From assembly GCF_024612015.1 (NCBI RefSeq), contig NZ_CP102512.1, positions 7,688,001-7,752,000 on the forward strand: a DNA stretch of 64,000 bases, given 5' to 3'. Within the stretch, counting starts at the first letter, position 1, and each line of letters begins with the position of its first letter. A program made the position numbers and the translations under genes. This document shows, in pieces, positions 7,338 to 16,900 of the stretch. The DNA comes from Streptomyces sp. CA-210063. GTDB taxonomy: Bacteria > Actinomycetota > Actinomycetes > Streptomycetales > Streptomycetaceae. The notes below the pieces were generated by a model. It was not told the origin of the DNA. It did not search any database and was given only the letters and a program-made list of their open reading frames with translations.

Positions 7338-8195
7338 CTACGGCAGCGTGAGGATCTCCGCGCCCGTCTCCGTCACCACCAGCGTGTGCTCGAACTGGGC
7401 GGTCCGCTTGAGGTCCTTGGTGACGACCGTCCAGCCGTCGTCCCACATGTCGTAGTCGTGCGTCCCGAGCGTGAGCATCGGCTCGATCGTGAACGTCATC
7501 CCGGTCTGGATCACCGTTGTGGCGTGCGGGGAGTCGTAGTGCGGGACGATCAGCCCGGAGTGGAACGACGAGTTGATCCCGTGCCCCGTGAAGTCACGCA
7601 CGACCCCGTACCCGAACCGCTTCGCGTACGACTCGATGACCCGCCCGATGATGTTGATCTGCCGCCCGGGCTTGACGGCCTTGATGGCCCGGGTGAGGGA
7701 CTCCCGGGTCCGCTCGACGAGCAGCGACGACTCGTCATCCACGTCCCCCACCAGATAGGTGGCGTTGTTGTCGCCGTGGACGCCGCCGATGTACGCCGTC
7801 ACGTCCAGGTTGACGATGTCGCCGTCGCGCAGCACGGTCGAGTCCGGGATGCCGTGGCAGATGACCTCGTTGACCGAGGTGCACAGCGACTTGGGGAAGC
7901 CTCGGTAGCCGAGGGTCGAGGGGTAGGCCCCGTGGTCGCACATGTACTCGTGCGCGACCCGGTCCAGCTCGTCCGTGGTGACACCGGGGGCGATGTGCTT
8001 GGCCGCCTCCGCCATCGCCCGCGCCGCGATCCGGCCGGCGATCCGCATCGCCTCGATCGTCTCGGGCGTCTGCACCTCCGGCCCGGTGTACGGAGTCGGG
8101 GCGGGCTTGCCCACGTATTCGGGTCGGCGGATGTGTCCCGGGACGGGGCGGGTGGGGGAGAGCTTCCCCGGTGCGAGCATCGACTGGCCAGACAT
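7338..8195 (-). CDS. map: Methionine aminopeptidase, type I
   Basis: This 285-residue cytosolic metalloprotease removes the initiator methionine from new proteins. All five metal ligands of the family can be seen in context: the Asp of [10 protein letters not shown], the Asp of [10 protein letters not shown], the His of DFTGHGIN, the Glu of TIEPML and the Glu of [29 protein letters not shown] is the conserved substrate-pocket region. An N-terminal extension of about 35 residues with [16 protein letters not shown] is typical of actinobacterial MetAP1c, where a PxxP-like segment is thought to reach the ribosome. It is transcribed alone on the minus strand, with the heme oxygenase gene following 260 bp downstream in the same direction. 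Confidence 0.95.
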   Translation of the reverse strand: MSGQSMLAPGKLSPTRPVPGHIRRPEYVGKPAPTPYTGPEVQTPETIEAMRIAGRIAARAMAEAAKHIAPGVTTDELDRVAHEYMCDHGAYPSTLGYRGFPKSLCTSVNEVICHGIPDSTVLRDGDIVNLDVTAYIGGVHGDNNATYLVGDVDDESSLLVERTRESLTRAIKAVKPGRQINIIGRVIESYAKRFGYGVVRDFTGHGINSSFHSGLIVPHYDSPHATTVIQTGMTFTIEPMLTLGTHDYDMWDDGWTVVTKDLKRTAQFEHTLVVTETGAEILTLP

Positions 8196-8283
8196 GCCAG
8201 CGAGTTTAACCAGCGGCTGTGGGGGACCATGTCGGTGGTGGACCGGTCGCGATCGGTGACGGCTGGCGAAAGGAACTCAAGTC

Positions 8284-8514
8284 ATGCCCCTGTTCAAACG
8301 GCGCACGGTCGGCAAGCCCGGCGAATGGTTCTACTGCCTGGAACACAAGAAGGTCGAAGAGGGCCCCGACTGCCCCGGCAAGGACCGCATGGGCCCCTAC
8401 GGGTCCCGCAAGGAGGCCACCCACGCGATGGAAACGGCCCGCGAACGCAACGCGGAATGGGAGACCGACCCACGCTGGCACGACGCCCCGGCGGCGGGCC
8501 CGGACGACAACTGA
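8284..8514 (+). CDS. Small conserved protein (SPOR-like), unknown role
   Basis: This 76-residue protein starts with MPLFKRRTVGKPGEWFYC and continues with LEHKKVEEGPDCPGKDRMG and YGSRKEATHAMETARERN. I recognise it as a family widespread in Streptomyces, usually annotated as hypothetical or SPOR-domain-like, because GPYGSRKEATHAMETA resembles the end of a SPOR repeat. Two cysteines (FYCLEHK and GPDCPGK) could bind metal. AAAGGAACTCAAGTC upstream gives a good ribosome binding site. It is divergent from map with an 88-bp gap. Confidence 0.8.
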   Translation: MPLFKRRTVGKPGEWFYCLEHKKVEEGPDCPGKDRMGPYGSRKEATHAMETARERNAEWETDPRWHDAPAAGPDDN

Positions 8515-8597
8515 CCGACACGGCGGCGGGGAGGGCGGCTTTTCCCTGGGCCCACCCTTCCCCCGAAGCCGCCGACGGCGCTCAGCCCCCACGGGAG

Positions 8598-8646
8598 ACC
8601 CGCACCTGTCGCTGGGGAGTCACGGTCGGTGCGGGTGGGAAAGAAG
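8598..8646. terminator. Possible bidirectional terminator
   Basis: ACCCGCACC and GGTGCGGGT form a 9-bp stem enclosing 31 bases between two convergent genes ending at 8514 and 8689. The loop is long, so confidence is modest. Confidence 0.4.
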
Positions 8647-8688
8647 GACCGGCGGAGCCACGGCCCGCAGACGCCGACGTCGCAGCGG

Positions 8689-9291
8689 TCACCAAGGGAT
8701 CGGCGGCGGGGACGTCAGCTGGTCGGTCAGCCGGGAGAGGCGGGTACGGAGACGCCGGAGACCGCGCGCCGCCGGGAGCACGCTCTCGCCGACCGCCGCG
8801 CTGACGAGATGCTGAACGGTGTCGAGGTCGACATCCGGTTCCACGGGTGCCGCCAGCGCCTCGTGGGCCAGCGCGCCCAGCTCCCGGTCGGCGGTGTCCA
8901 GCGCGAGCACCGTCGCCCCGGCCCGCCGCGCGTCATGCACCCGTTCCAGCAGAGCGGCACCCGGCGCGGACGGTGCGACGACGAGCAGGGTCTCGCCGCG
9001 CCGGGCCGCCGACACCCGGCCCAGCCCCACCGCCAGATGCGCCGGGTCCGAGGGCCGCGCGGAGTGCCGTACGAGCGTGGGGGAGAGTTCCGGCGTACCG
9101 GACCAGGCCGCCTCGTCGACGAGGTGCGCGGCCAGGTGCCACGGCTCGTACTCCGCCGTACCCACGAGCAGCAGCCCGCCGCCGTACGACACCACGGATC
9201 CCCGCAACGCCCCCGCGAACCGCCGCGTGGCCCCCAGCCACTCGGTCCCGGCGAGCACCTCACGCAGCAACGCGACCCGTACGGCATCCAT
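8689..9291 (-). CDS. SIS-domain-like protein
   Basis: This 200-residue protein has no signal peptide. The middle part, GETLLVVAPSAPGAALLERV followed by HDARRAGATVLALDT, reads like the core of a sugar-isomerase (SIS) domain: a strand, a serine-containing loop and a helix before a second strand ending in ALDT. The later ELGALAHEALAAPVEPDVDL resembles the SPLAKLADVVL segment of SIS proteins. Family members bind phosphosugars as isomerases or sensors. The N-terminal half has GGGLLLVGTAEYEPWHLAAH, a possible first nucleotide-like strand. It is divergent from the sialidase gene, which may hint at amino-sugar metabolism. The family call is mine and unverified. Confidence 0.68.
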   Translation of the reverse strand: MDAVRVALLREVLAGTEWLGATRRFAGALRGSVVSYGGGLLLVGTAEYEPWHLAAHLVDEAAWSGTPELSPTLVRHSARPSDPAHLAVGLGRVSAARRGETLLVVAPSAPGAALLERVHDARRAGATVLALDTADRELGALAHEALAAPVEPDVDLDTVQHLVSAAVGESVLPAARGLRRLRTRLSRLTDQLTSPPPIPW

Positions 9292-9435
9292 GCGCCCGCA
9301 TCCTGCCGCAACCGGCCACTCGTGACCCGGTGTTCACCCCGAATTCGCCCGAGCCGGGCACGGAGGCCGAACCAGCAGACGTCGAACCAGTGAACGCCGA
9401 ACCAGCAACGCCGAACCGCACCCCCCCCACAACAC

Positions 9436-9468
9436 GCCCCATCCCCCACCCCATCCCCCACCCCAGGA
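9436..9468. repeat. C-rich tandem repeat before the sialidase gene
   Basis: CCCATCCCCCAC is repeated in tandem two to three times just before the sialidase ribosome binding site AGGAG. The minus strand is a G-quadruplex-type run. Confidence 0.55.
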
Positions 9469-9475
9469 GCCCCTC

Positions 9476-10558
9476 GTGACCCCCACGCCCGAGACCAGCA
9501 CCCCCTTCCACGCCGGCCGCGAAGGCTACGCCAGCTTCCGTATCCCGGCAGTCGTCTCCACCCCCTCCGGCGACCTGCTCGCCTTCTGCGAGGGACGGGT
9601 CGGCGGGCGGGAGGACTTCGGGAACATCGACATCGTGGTGAAGCGGTCGACGGACGGGGGCCGGACGTGGGGCCCGCTCCAGGTCGCCGCCAAGAACGGC
9701 GACGCCCTGGCCGGCAACCCCGCCCCCGTCGTCCTCGACACCGGCCGCATCCTGCTGGTCCACGTCCGTAACGCGGCCCTCGCCACGGAGGACGCCATCC
9801 GGCGGGGTGCCGTGAGCGCGGTGGACGGGCGAAGGGTGTGGGTGCAGCACAGCGACGATGACGGGGCCACCTGGTCCAGCCCGAAGGAGATCACCGAACA
9901 GACCAAGAAGCCCGAGTGGCGGTGGTACGCCACCACGCCCGGCCACGCCCTCCAGCTCTCCACCGGCCGCGTCGTCGTCCCCGCCAACCACTCCCTCCCG
10001 CCCGCCGGCAGCGACAACGGCACGGAGGGCAAGTACAACGGCGGGCACTGTCTACTCAGCGACGACCAGGGCGCCACCTGGCGCATCGGATACGTCGACG
10101 ACAACACCGACGGCTACATCAACGCCAACGAGACCACCGCCACCGAACTCCCCGACGGCCGCGTCTACTTCAACACCCGCAACGACTCCCCGGCCCCCGG
10201 CACCCGCGCCGACGCCCACTCCACCGACGGCGGCGAGAGCCTGGTCAAGCCGTTCCGGCCGCAGGCGGGCATCGTCGGCCCGGTCGTCGAGGGCAGCGTC
10301 CTCCAGCTCCGCGACCCCGACCTGCTCCTCTACTCCGGCCCGGCCGACCCCGGCTTCCGCGCCCTGATGACCCTCCGCGCCAGCACGGACCACGGCGTCA
10401 CCTGGCGCCCCGTCCACACCGTCGACGGGCTGCCCGCCGCGTACTCCGATCTCGTACGCGTCGACGAGGACACGGTCGGACTGCTCTACGAGACGGGCGA
10501 CTTCAGCGCGTACGAGACGATCACTTTCCGCCGTATCCCGGTCGCGAGCCTCGGCTGA
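9476..10558 (+). CDS. Exo-alpha-sialidase (neuraminidase), no signal peptide
   Basis: This 360-residue GH33-type six-bladed beta-propeller hydrolyses terminal sialic acids. The YASFRIPAVVSTPSGDLLAF segment carries the catalytic-arginine FRIP motif. Four to five Asp boxes (S-x-D-x-G-x-T-W) can be seen: STDGGRTWG, SDDDGATWS, SDDQGATWR, a degenerate STDGGES and STDHGVTWR. The late DLVRVDEDTVGLLYETGD segment contains the region with the nucleophile pair Glu/Tyr. The GTG start has AGGAG eight bases upstream. Unlike most secreted Streptomyces sialidases, the protein starts straight into the propeller with no signal peptide, so it is either cytosolic or exported by a non-classical route. It is divergent from the SIS-like gene. 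Confidence 0.9.
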   Translation: MTPTPETSTPFHAGREGYASFRIPAVVSTPSGDLLAFCEGRVGGREDFGNIDIVVKRSTDGGRTWGPLQVAAKNGDALAGNPAPVVLDTGRILLVHVRNAALATEDAIRRGAVSAVDGRRVWVQHSDDDGATWSSPKEITEQTKKPEWRWYATTPGHALQLSTGRVVVPANHSLPPAGSDNGTEGKYNGGHCLLSDDQGATWRIGYVDDNTDGYINANETTATELPDGRVYFNTRNDSPAPGTRADAHSTDGGESLVKPFRPQAGIVGPVVEGSVLQLRDPDLLLYSGPADPGFRALMTLRASTDHGVTWRPVHTVDGLPAAYSDLVRVDEDTVGLLYETGDFSAYETITFRRIPVASLG

Positions 10559-10593
10559 GTGCCGCTCGTCAGGGGCGCGGGCATGATGACCAG

Positions 10594-11118
10594 GTGACCG
10601 ACATCGATGAAGCCAAGCCCCCGCTGCCCGCCGAGGCGGACGTACTGCTCGCGCTGGCTGAGGAGCACCACGCCCGGACCGTGCGCCCGCTGGGCAGCTC
10701 CGAGACAGCGGGGCACGTGGTGAAGGCCTACGCCATCGAGGCGCCCGGGCGCACCGTGACGGCCCAGGACGCGCGGGCCGCGCTGCGTATCGCGGCCGAC
10801 CACCTGTCCTCGGCCCGTCTGCGGGGCTCCGTCGGACTCGCCGTGCTGCTGACGCACGCCGGCGGCGACGGCGACTACGTGCTGGTGCACACCTGGATCG
10901 AGGGCTACATGTCGGACCTCGCCGTCTTCACCGGCCCGGCCGGGGACATCGACCGACTGCGGCCCGGCCGGTCGGGCCTCGCCCCGTGCGTGTGGGAAGC
11001 GGCCGTGCTGGCCCACGAACGGGATGCGTTCAGCCGTCATGTCCTCGACGGACAAGGCACGCTCGAAGACCGGCTGTCCGCATGGCGTGGCGACGTACTG
11101 GAAGGCGAGGTTCGTTGA
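10594..11118 (+). CDS. Unknown 174-residue protein
   Basis: A GTG start is chosen because the ATGs just upstream run into a stop. The protein is soluble and mixed alpha/beta, with SARLRGSVGLAVLLTHAGGD and GDYVLVHTWIEGYMSDLAVF. Acidic and aromatic residues are typical of a small enzyme or binding fold, but no family is recognised. Its last codons overlap the TTG start of the following acetyltransferase gene in a TTGA arrangement, so the two are probably co-translated and may act together. Confidence 0.75.
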   Translation: MTDIDEAKPPLPAEADVLLALAEEHHARTVRPLGSSETAGHVVKAYAIEAPGRTVTAQDARAALRIAADHLSSARLRGSVGLAVLLTHAGGDGDYVLVHTWIEGYMSDLAVFTGPAGDIDRLRPGRSGLAPCVWEAAVLAHERDAFSRHVLDGQGTLEDRLSAWRGDVLEGEVR

Positions 11119-11681
11119 CCGGGGCTGGGGCTGGGGCTGGGGCTGGGGCTGGGGCTGGGGCTGGGGCCGGGGCTGGGGCCGGGGCCGGCCGGCCGGCGGT
11201 GGCGCCGCGCGTGCGCCGAGCGCGCCCCGCCGATCTGCCGCACATCGCGCTGCTGGCGGCCGAACACGCCGCGTACGAGAAGGCGGCGCCACCGCCCGCC
11301 GACCTGCCCCGGCGCCTGGAGAACCTGCTCTTCGGCCCGGCGGCCGGTCGCCTGTGCTGCTTCGTCGCGGAGCTGGACGACACCGGGATCATCGGATACG
11401 CCTCGTGCGCGCCCGAGTTGTCCACCTGGGACGGCGCGGAGTACCTCCACATGGACTGCCTGTTCCTGCGGGACGGCCACCGGGGCCTCGGCGTCGGCCC
11501 CCTGCTGATGGACGCCGTCCTGGCCGAAGCGCGTGCGCGAGGACTCGATCAGGTCCAGTGGCAGACCCCACCGTGGAACGAGGACGCGATCAGGTTCTAC
11601 GAGCGGCTCGGAGCCCGGGCGAAGGAGAAACGGCGCTACTTCCTGTCCGCCGACCGAGGGCCGGCCGAGTCCCCGACGTAG
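11115..11681 (+). CDS. GNAT-family N-acetyltransferase with poly(Gly-Ala) N-terminus
   Basis: The GNAT core begins around VRRARPADLPHIALLAAEHA. It contains YLHMDCLFLRDGHRGLGVG, where RDGHRGLGVGPLLM is the acetyl-CoA pyrophosphate-binding motif A, and QVQWQTPPWNEDAIRFYERL, which is motif B. Such enzymes acetylate amines of small molecules or proteins. The proposed TTG start at 11115 overlaps the upstream stop codon by 4 bp. It is followed by eleven exact Gly-Ala dipeptides encoded by a hexanucleotide repeat. A GTG at 11199 directly before the GNAT core is the alternative start, in which case the repeat would be untranslated leader. I favour coupling from 11115 with moderate confidence. Confidence 0.78.
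   Translation: MTGAGAGAGAGAGAGAGAGAGAGAGRPAVAPRVRRARPADLPHIALLAAEHAAYEKAAPPPADLPRRLENLLFGPAAGRLCCFVAELDDTGIIGYASCAPELSTWDGAEYLHMDCLFLRDGHRGLGVGPLLMDAVLAEARARGLDQVQWQTPPWNEDAIRFYERLGARAKEKRRYFLSADRGPAESPT
11121..11186 (+). repeat. Eleven-unit GGGGCY hexanucleotide repeat
   Basis: Seven GGGGCT units are followed by GGGGCC, GGGGCT and two GGGGCC units with no interruption. In the frame of the GNAT gene each unit codes Gly-Ala. Eleven G4 runs in 66 bases make this the strongest G-quadruplex candidate in the window, on the coding strand. Confidence 0.95.
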
Positions 11682-11844
11682 GCCGGCGGAGCCCTCGACG
11701 CGCAGACCGGCAGCGCCCCCGGCGCAGGCGCGGGACGCCTGCCCGGAGTCCGTCGGCCGCGCGGCCCGCGCTCGCCGGACCCCGTGACCTCCCTCACCCG
11801 ATCCGGCCGCTCCCGCCCCCCGCCCCCGGACGTAAAGTCGGCCC

Positions 11845-12561
11845 ATGACCTCTACTGACAGTGCACAGCAGCCCACCGCGAAGGCCCCGGCCAAGGACCC
11901 CTGGGACCTGCCGGACGTGTCGGGGCTCGTCGTCGGCGTGCTCGGCGGCACCGGGCCGCAGGGCAAGGGCCTCGCCTACCGCCTCGCCAAGGCCGGGCAG
12001 AAGGTGATCATCGGCTCGCGGGCCGCCGACCGCGCGCAGGGTGTCGCCGAGGAGCTCGGACACGGCGTCGAGGGCGCGGACAACTCCGAGACCGCGCGCC
12101 GCAGCGACATCGTGATCGTCGCGGTGCCGTGGGACGGGCACGCCAAGACCCTCGAGTCGCTGCGCGAGGAACTGGCCGGCAAGCTCGTCGTCGACTGCGT
12201 CAACCCGCTCGGCTTCGACAAGAAGGGCGCCTACGCGCTGAAGCCGGAGGAGGGCAGCGCCGCCGAGCAGGCCGCCGCCCTGCTGCCGGACTCGCGAGTC
12301 ACCGCCGCCTTCCACCACCTCTCCGCCGTCCTCCTCGAAGACCCGGAGATCGAGGAGATCGACACGGATGTGATGGTGCTCGGCGAGGCGCGGGCCGACG
12401 TCGAGATCGTGCAGGCGCTGGCGGGCCGCATCCCCGGTATGCGTGGCATCTTCGCCGGCCGGCTGCGCAACGCCCACCAGGTCGAGGCGTTGGTCGCCAA
12501 CCTGATCTCCGTCAACCGCCGCTACAAGGCCCACGCGGGCCTCCGCCTGACCGACGTATAG
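11845..12561 (+). CDS. npdG: F420H2:NADP+ oxidoreductase
   Basis: This 238-residue protein has an N-terminal Rossmann fold with VGVLGGTGPQGKGLAYRLAK (residues about 29-48) and VIIGSR at the end of the second strand, a serine/arginine arrangement that selects NADP(H). DIVIVAVPWDGHAKTLESL and VVDCVNPLGFDKKG are typical of archaeal and actinobacterial Fno/NpdG, which moves hydride between NADPH and deazaflavin F420. A disordered Lys/Ala-rich tail of about 25 residues precedes the fold. F420 is made by Streptomyces and feeds reductases used in antibiotic synthesis. It stands alone with about 160 bp upstream. Confidence 0.9.
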   Translation: MTSTDSAQQPTAKAPAKDPWDLPDVSGLVVGVLGGTGPQGKGLAYRLAKAGQKVIIGSRAADRAQGVAEELGHGVEGADNSETARRSDIVIVAVPWDGHAKTLESLREELAGKLVVDCVNPLGFDKKGAYALKPEEGSAAEQAAALLPDSRVTAAFHHLSAVLLEDPEIEEIDTDVMVLGEARADVEIVQALAGRIPGMRGIFAGRLRNAHQVEALVANLISVNRRYKAHAGLRLTDV

Positions 12562-12650
12562 CCGACGCACGGGCGCCCTCGGGCATGGGGGACACTGGAC
12601 GCCGTACCACCTCGTCCCACCGTCGACTGTCCTGTCAGGAGCCGACCCCC

Positions 12651-12860
12651 ATGCCCCCCTTGCTCCCACCCGACCCAGCCCGGCGACTCGCCGTCTACGC
12701 GCTCATCGTCTGTCTCCTCGCGGTCACCGCCGCCGTGGTCTCCTTCACCCGGGGCAGCTGGCTGGGCGTCGTATGGGTGCTGATGGCGGGCCTGTCGTCC
12801 AACATGACCTGGTACTACGCGCGGAAGGCGAAGGTGGAGCGCCGGTCCGCCACCGGCTGA
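12651..12860 (+). CDS. Small two-helix membrane protein
   Basis: This 69-residue protein has two hydrophobic helices, RRLAVYALIVCLLAVTAAVV and SWLGVVWVLMAGLSSNMTWY, joined by a short polar turn and closed by a basic tail ARKAKVERRS. The ATG follows CAGGAGCCGACCCCC, an acceptable ribosome binding site. No family is recognised. It follows npdG in the same direction by 89 bp and converges on the site-2 protease gene 12 bp away. Confidence 0.72.
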   Translation: MPPLLPPDPARRLAVYALIVCLLAVTAAVVSFTRGSWLGVVWVLMAGLSSNMTWYYARKAKVERRSATG

Positions 12861-12872
12861 GGTGCGCGGCCC

Positions 12873-13673
12873 TCACAGACCGGTGAGGCACACATCGCTG
12901 TCCTCGCGCCAGAAGCGGTACAACCAGTAGCCGCAGTCGGACAGCTGGTCCTCGATCCCCAGGCCCCGCATGAACGCGTCGATCACGTCCCAGAACACAC
13001 CGTTCACCGCCGGGATCCACAGCACCGCGAAGACGAGCAGCAGTCCGAAGGGCGCGAGCGGCTCCACCTGGCGGCGGATCTTGTACGACAGCCAGGGCTC
13101 GATGACGCCGTAGCCGTCCAGGCCGGGCACCGGAAGGAAGTTCAGGATCGCCGCCGTGACCTGGAGCATCGCGAGGAAGGCGAGGGCGAACAGGAACGCC
13201 GCCGGCACGCCGTCCGTGACGCCCAGCCAGAAGGGCGCGGTGCAGACGGCCGCGAAGAGCACGTTCGTCAGGGGGCCGGCCGCCGAGATCAGGCTGTGCT
13301 TCCAGCGGCCCTGGATACGGCCGCGCTCGATGAAGACCGCGCCACCGGGCAGACCGATACCGCCCATGATCACGAAGACGACGGGCAGCACGATGCTGAG
13401 CAGGGCGTGCGTGTACTTCAGTGGATTGAGGGTGAGATAGCCCTTGGCGCCGATGGAGATGTCACCGCTGTGCAGGGCGGTGCGGGCGTGGGCGTACTCG
13501 TGCAGACACAGCGAGACGATCCACGCCGAGGTCACGAAGAGGAAGACGGCCAGCCCGGGCTGCTCGGCGAACCCGGTCCAGGTGGCCCATCCGGTGACCG
13601 CCATGACGGCCACGATCCCCATGAAGACGGGGCTGATCCTCCGGTCGCTCCGGCGGGACGCGGCGGTGGTCAT
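12873..13673 (-). CDS. Site-2 protease (M50) family membrane metalloprotease
   Basis: This 266-residue membrane protein carries the zinc motif HEYAH at residues 58-62 inside a hydrophobic helix and the third zinc ligand in NFLPVPGLDGYG (Asp186), the hallmark pair of S2P/SpoIVFB-type intramembrane proteases. Five to six hydrophobic helices are visible. The ATG at 13673 is chosen because AGGAG lies just upstream. A longer frame exists but crosses the divergent promoter. Family members cut membrane proteins such as anti-sigma factors, but no CBS or PDZ domain is present and no substrate gene is adjacent. Confidence 0.85.
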   Translation of the reverse strand: MTTAASRRSDRRISPVFMGIVAVMAVTGWATWTGFAEQPGLAVFLFVTSAWIVSLCLHEYAHARTALHSGDISIGAKGYLTLNPLKYTHALLSIVLPVVFVIMGGIGLPGGAVFIERGRIQGRWKHSLISAAGPLTNVLFAAVCTAPFWLGVTDGVPAAFLFALAFLAMLQVTAAILNFLPVPGLDGYGVIEPWLSYKIRRQVEPLAPFGLLLVFAVLWIPAVNGVFWDVIDAFMRGLGIEDQLSDCGYWLYRFWREDSDVCLTGL

Positions 13674-13926
13674 GGGGCTCCTAGGACTCTCGACGGACTG
13701 CCGACGCTGTGACGACGGCCCGTCTGGTGTGTGCCGACGAATCATCCATCGCATCGTCGATCACTCGAACGGACTGCCCGACGGTACCGGGCGTATGCCG
13801 AAAACGTCTCGCGATCCCCTCCTGGTTCCTAGGAAGGTGGGGGGCGAACGGTCGACGGTCGTACGCAGCGTCCGACTCGATGCAACTCCATGTACCGGAC
13901 ACACGAACCCGGCCCCGACGGAGACA

Positions 13927-16900
13927 ATGGACCCCGTGCGCTACCGCATCCTCGGCACCACCCAGGCACTGCAAGCCGACGGCACCCCCGTCCCGGTCGG
14001 GGGCGCCCGGCTGCGCGCCCTGCTGACCGTGCTCGCGCTGCGGCCGGGGCGTACGGTGCCCGCGGCCGCGCTCGTCGACGAGGTGTGGGTCGGTGACCCG
14101 CCCGCCGACGCCCCCGGCGCGCTCCAGGCGCTGGTCGGGCGCCTGCGCCGTACCCTCGGCCCCGGGGCGGTCGAGTCGGTGAACGGCGGCTACCGTCTCG
14201 CGGCCGCCCGGGACGACATCGACCTGCACCGCTTCGAACGCCTCGCGGACGAGGGGGCCCGCGCGCTCGCCGACGGCGACGCCGCCAAGGCCGCCGACGT
14301 CCTCGACGACGCCCTCGCCCTCTGGCAGGGTCCGCCGCTGGCCGACCTCCCCGACCGGGCCGCCGAGGCCGCCCGCTGGGAGACCCGCCGCCTCGACGCC
14401 CACCGCGCCCGCCTCACCGCCGCCCTCACCCTCGGCCACCCCGAATCCGCCCTCCCCGACCTCACCGCCCTCTGCGACACCCACCCCCTCGACGAGCCCC
14501 TCCAGTCCCTCCGCCTACGCGCCCTCCGAGACACGGGCCGCTCCGCGGAGGCCCTTGCCGCCTACGACCGGATACGCACCCTGCTGGCAACCCGCCTGGG
14601 CACGGACCCGGGCCCGGACCTGCGCAGACTGCACGAAGAGCTGCTGAGATCGGACGACGGACGGGCGGAGAACGACGGCCCCGCGCCCCATCAGGGGCGC
14701 GGGGAACTGCGCGACCAGCCCCCACGCACCCGCACCCGACCAACCCCCTATGCCACCCCTCGGGGTCAAAGGGGCAGCGCCCCTGGGGATGGGACGGGTA
14801 GGGGCGGCGGGGGCGAGAAATCCGAACCGCAGCCACACCCGCAGCCACACACGAACCCGCGCCCACAGCCACACACGCACCCGCATCCGCAGCCAGACCC
14901 CCACCCCCACCCCCAACCCCCCCGCCCCCCAGGCAACCTCCGCGCCCGCCTGACCTCCTTCGTCGGCCGCGACACAGACCTCGACACCATCCGCGAAGAC
15001 CTCACCACCACCCGCCTCGTCACCCTCCTCGGCCCCGGCGGCGCCGGAAAGACCCGCCTCTCGCAGGAAGTCGGCGAGGCCGTCGCCCCGGCCATGCCGG
15101 ACGGCACGTGGCTCGCCGAACTCGCCCCCGTCGACGACCCCGCGAACGTCCCGGAGGCCGTACTCACCGCCCTCGGCGCCCGCGAGACCGTCCTCCGAGG
15201 CGCCGGCGCCGAGGAGATGCGCGTCACGGCCGACCGCCAGGACGACCCACTGGCCCGCCTCGCCGAACACTGCGCCAGACGCCGGATGCTGCTGATCCTC
15301 GACAACTGCGAACACGTCGTGGACGCCGCCGCCCACCTCGTCGAGCACCTCCTCCAGCGCTGCCCGGCGCTGACCGTACTCGCCACCAGCCGTGAACCCC
15401 TCGGCGTACGGGGGGAGTTGGTACGCCCGGTGGAACCCCTGACGGAACCCCACGCGCTGCGGCTGCTCGCCGACCGGGGCGCGGCCGCCCGGCCCGGTTT
15501 CACGGTCGCCGCCGACCCGGAGGCCGCCGCCGAGATCTGCCGCCGCCTCGACGGCCTCCCCCTCGCCATCGAGCTGGCGGCCGCCCGGTTACGGATATTG
15601 ACGCCCCGCCAGATCGCCGACCGGCTCGACGACCGCTTCCGGCTGCTCACCTCCGGCAGCCGTACCGTCCTGCCCCGGCAGCAGACCCTGCGCGCGGTCG
15701 TCGACTGGTCCTGGGAACTGCTCGACGAGGACGAACGGTACGTACTGCGGCGGCTGTCGGTCTTCGCCGGCGGCTGTGACCTGGCCGCCGCCGAGGCCGT
15801 CTGCGGTCCCGCCGCACTGGAGGCGCTCGGCTCCCTCGTCGACAAGTCCCTTGTCGTGGCGGTCCCTTCGACGAGCGCGGGCACGGACGGCGGGATGCGC
15901 TACCGGCTCCTGGAGACCGTCGTCGAGTACGCCGGTGAACGGCTCGACGAGACGGGCACCCGCCCCGCCGCCGAACGCGCGCACCTCACGTACTACCGCG
16001 AACTCGTCCGCACCACCGACCCGTTGCTGCGCGGCCCCGGCCAGCGCGCCGCGATCGAACTCCTCGAGCTGGAGTACGAGAACATCCGCACCGCCCTCCG
16101 CCACGCCGTCGCCGAGCGGGACGAGCAGGAGGCGCTCTGTCTGACGCTGTCGCTGTGCTGGTACTGGCAGATGCGCGAGCTGATCACCGAAGCCCGGCAC
16201 TGGTCCACCCAGGTCAAGGACCTCGGCCCGGACCCCTTCACCGCGCCCGCGCGCCCCGTCCCGGACCTGCGGGAACGCGCCGTCGACAGCCCGCCGCCGA
16301 TGCGTCCGGAAGTCCTCGACGAGGCGCGGCGTGGGGTGCACCTCGTCCATCTGGCCTACATGGACATGGGGTTGTCCTCGTGGGAGACCCCCGAGCGCCA
16401 GGAGAGGCTGCGGGTCATCAGCCGGACCTACCGCCCCGGCCAGCCGCAGACCTGCCGCTTCCCCACCTTCATGTGGTTCTACGCCGCCATGCTGACCGGC
16501 GACATGGACCGGCTGCGCGTGATCCTCGACGGCAACATCAGCACCTGCCGCGAGCTCGGCTACACCTGGGAGCTGGCCATGACCCTGCAGATGCGGGCCA
16601 ACATCCTCGCCAACCGCAGCGACTGGGCGGGCGACGCCACCGTCGACGCCGACGAGTCACTGGAGATCTTCGACCGGCTCGGGGACGTTTGGGGCGCCGC
16701 CGAGGCGCTCTCGGCACGCGGCGAGGCCCTGGAACGCCAGGGTGAGTTCGCGCTCGCCGCGGCGGCCTTCCAGCGGGCCATCGAATACGCCGAACGGCTC
16801 GGCGCCAAGACCCAGTTGGGGATCCTCAGCGTCCGGCTCGGCAGTGTCCTCATCGAGGGCGGCGACGGCGAGCGCGGCGAGAAGATGCTGTTCGACGTAT

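Noticed and set aside
7078..7446. N-terminal extension of heme oxygenase
   Set aside because: It would cross the iron box and the map terminator; the family N-terminus begins at the chosen ATG with GGAGG upstream.
9916..10593. Plus-strand extension of the 174-residue protein upstream through the sialidase gene
   Set aside because: It is an out-of-frame Arg/Pro-rich shadow; the sialidase frame has Asp boxes and a GTG start follows at 10594.
13444..13926. Upstream extension of the SARP regulator frame
   Set aside because: It overlaps the antisense of the site-2 protease gene and its promoter; the winged-helix domain begins right after the ATG at 13927, which has a ribosome binding site.
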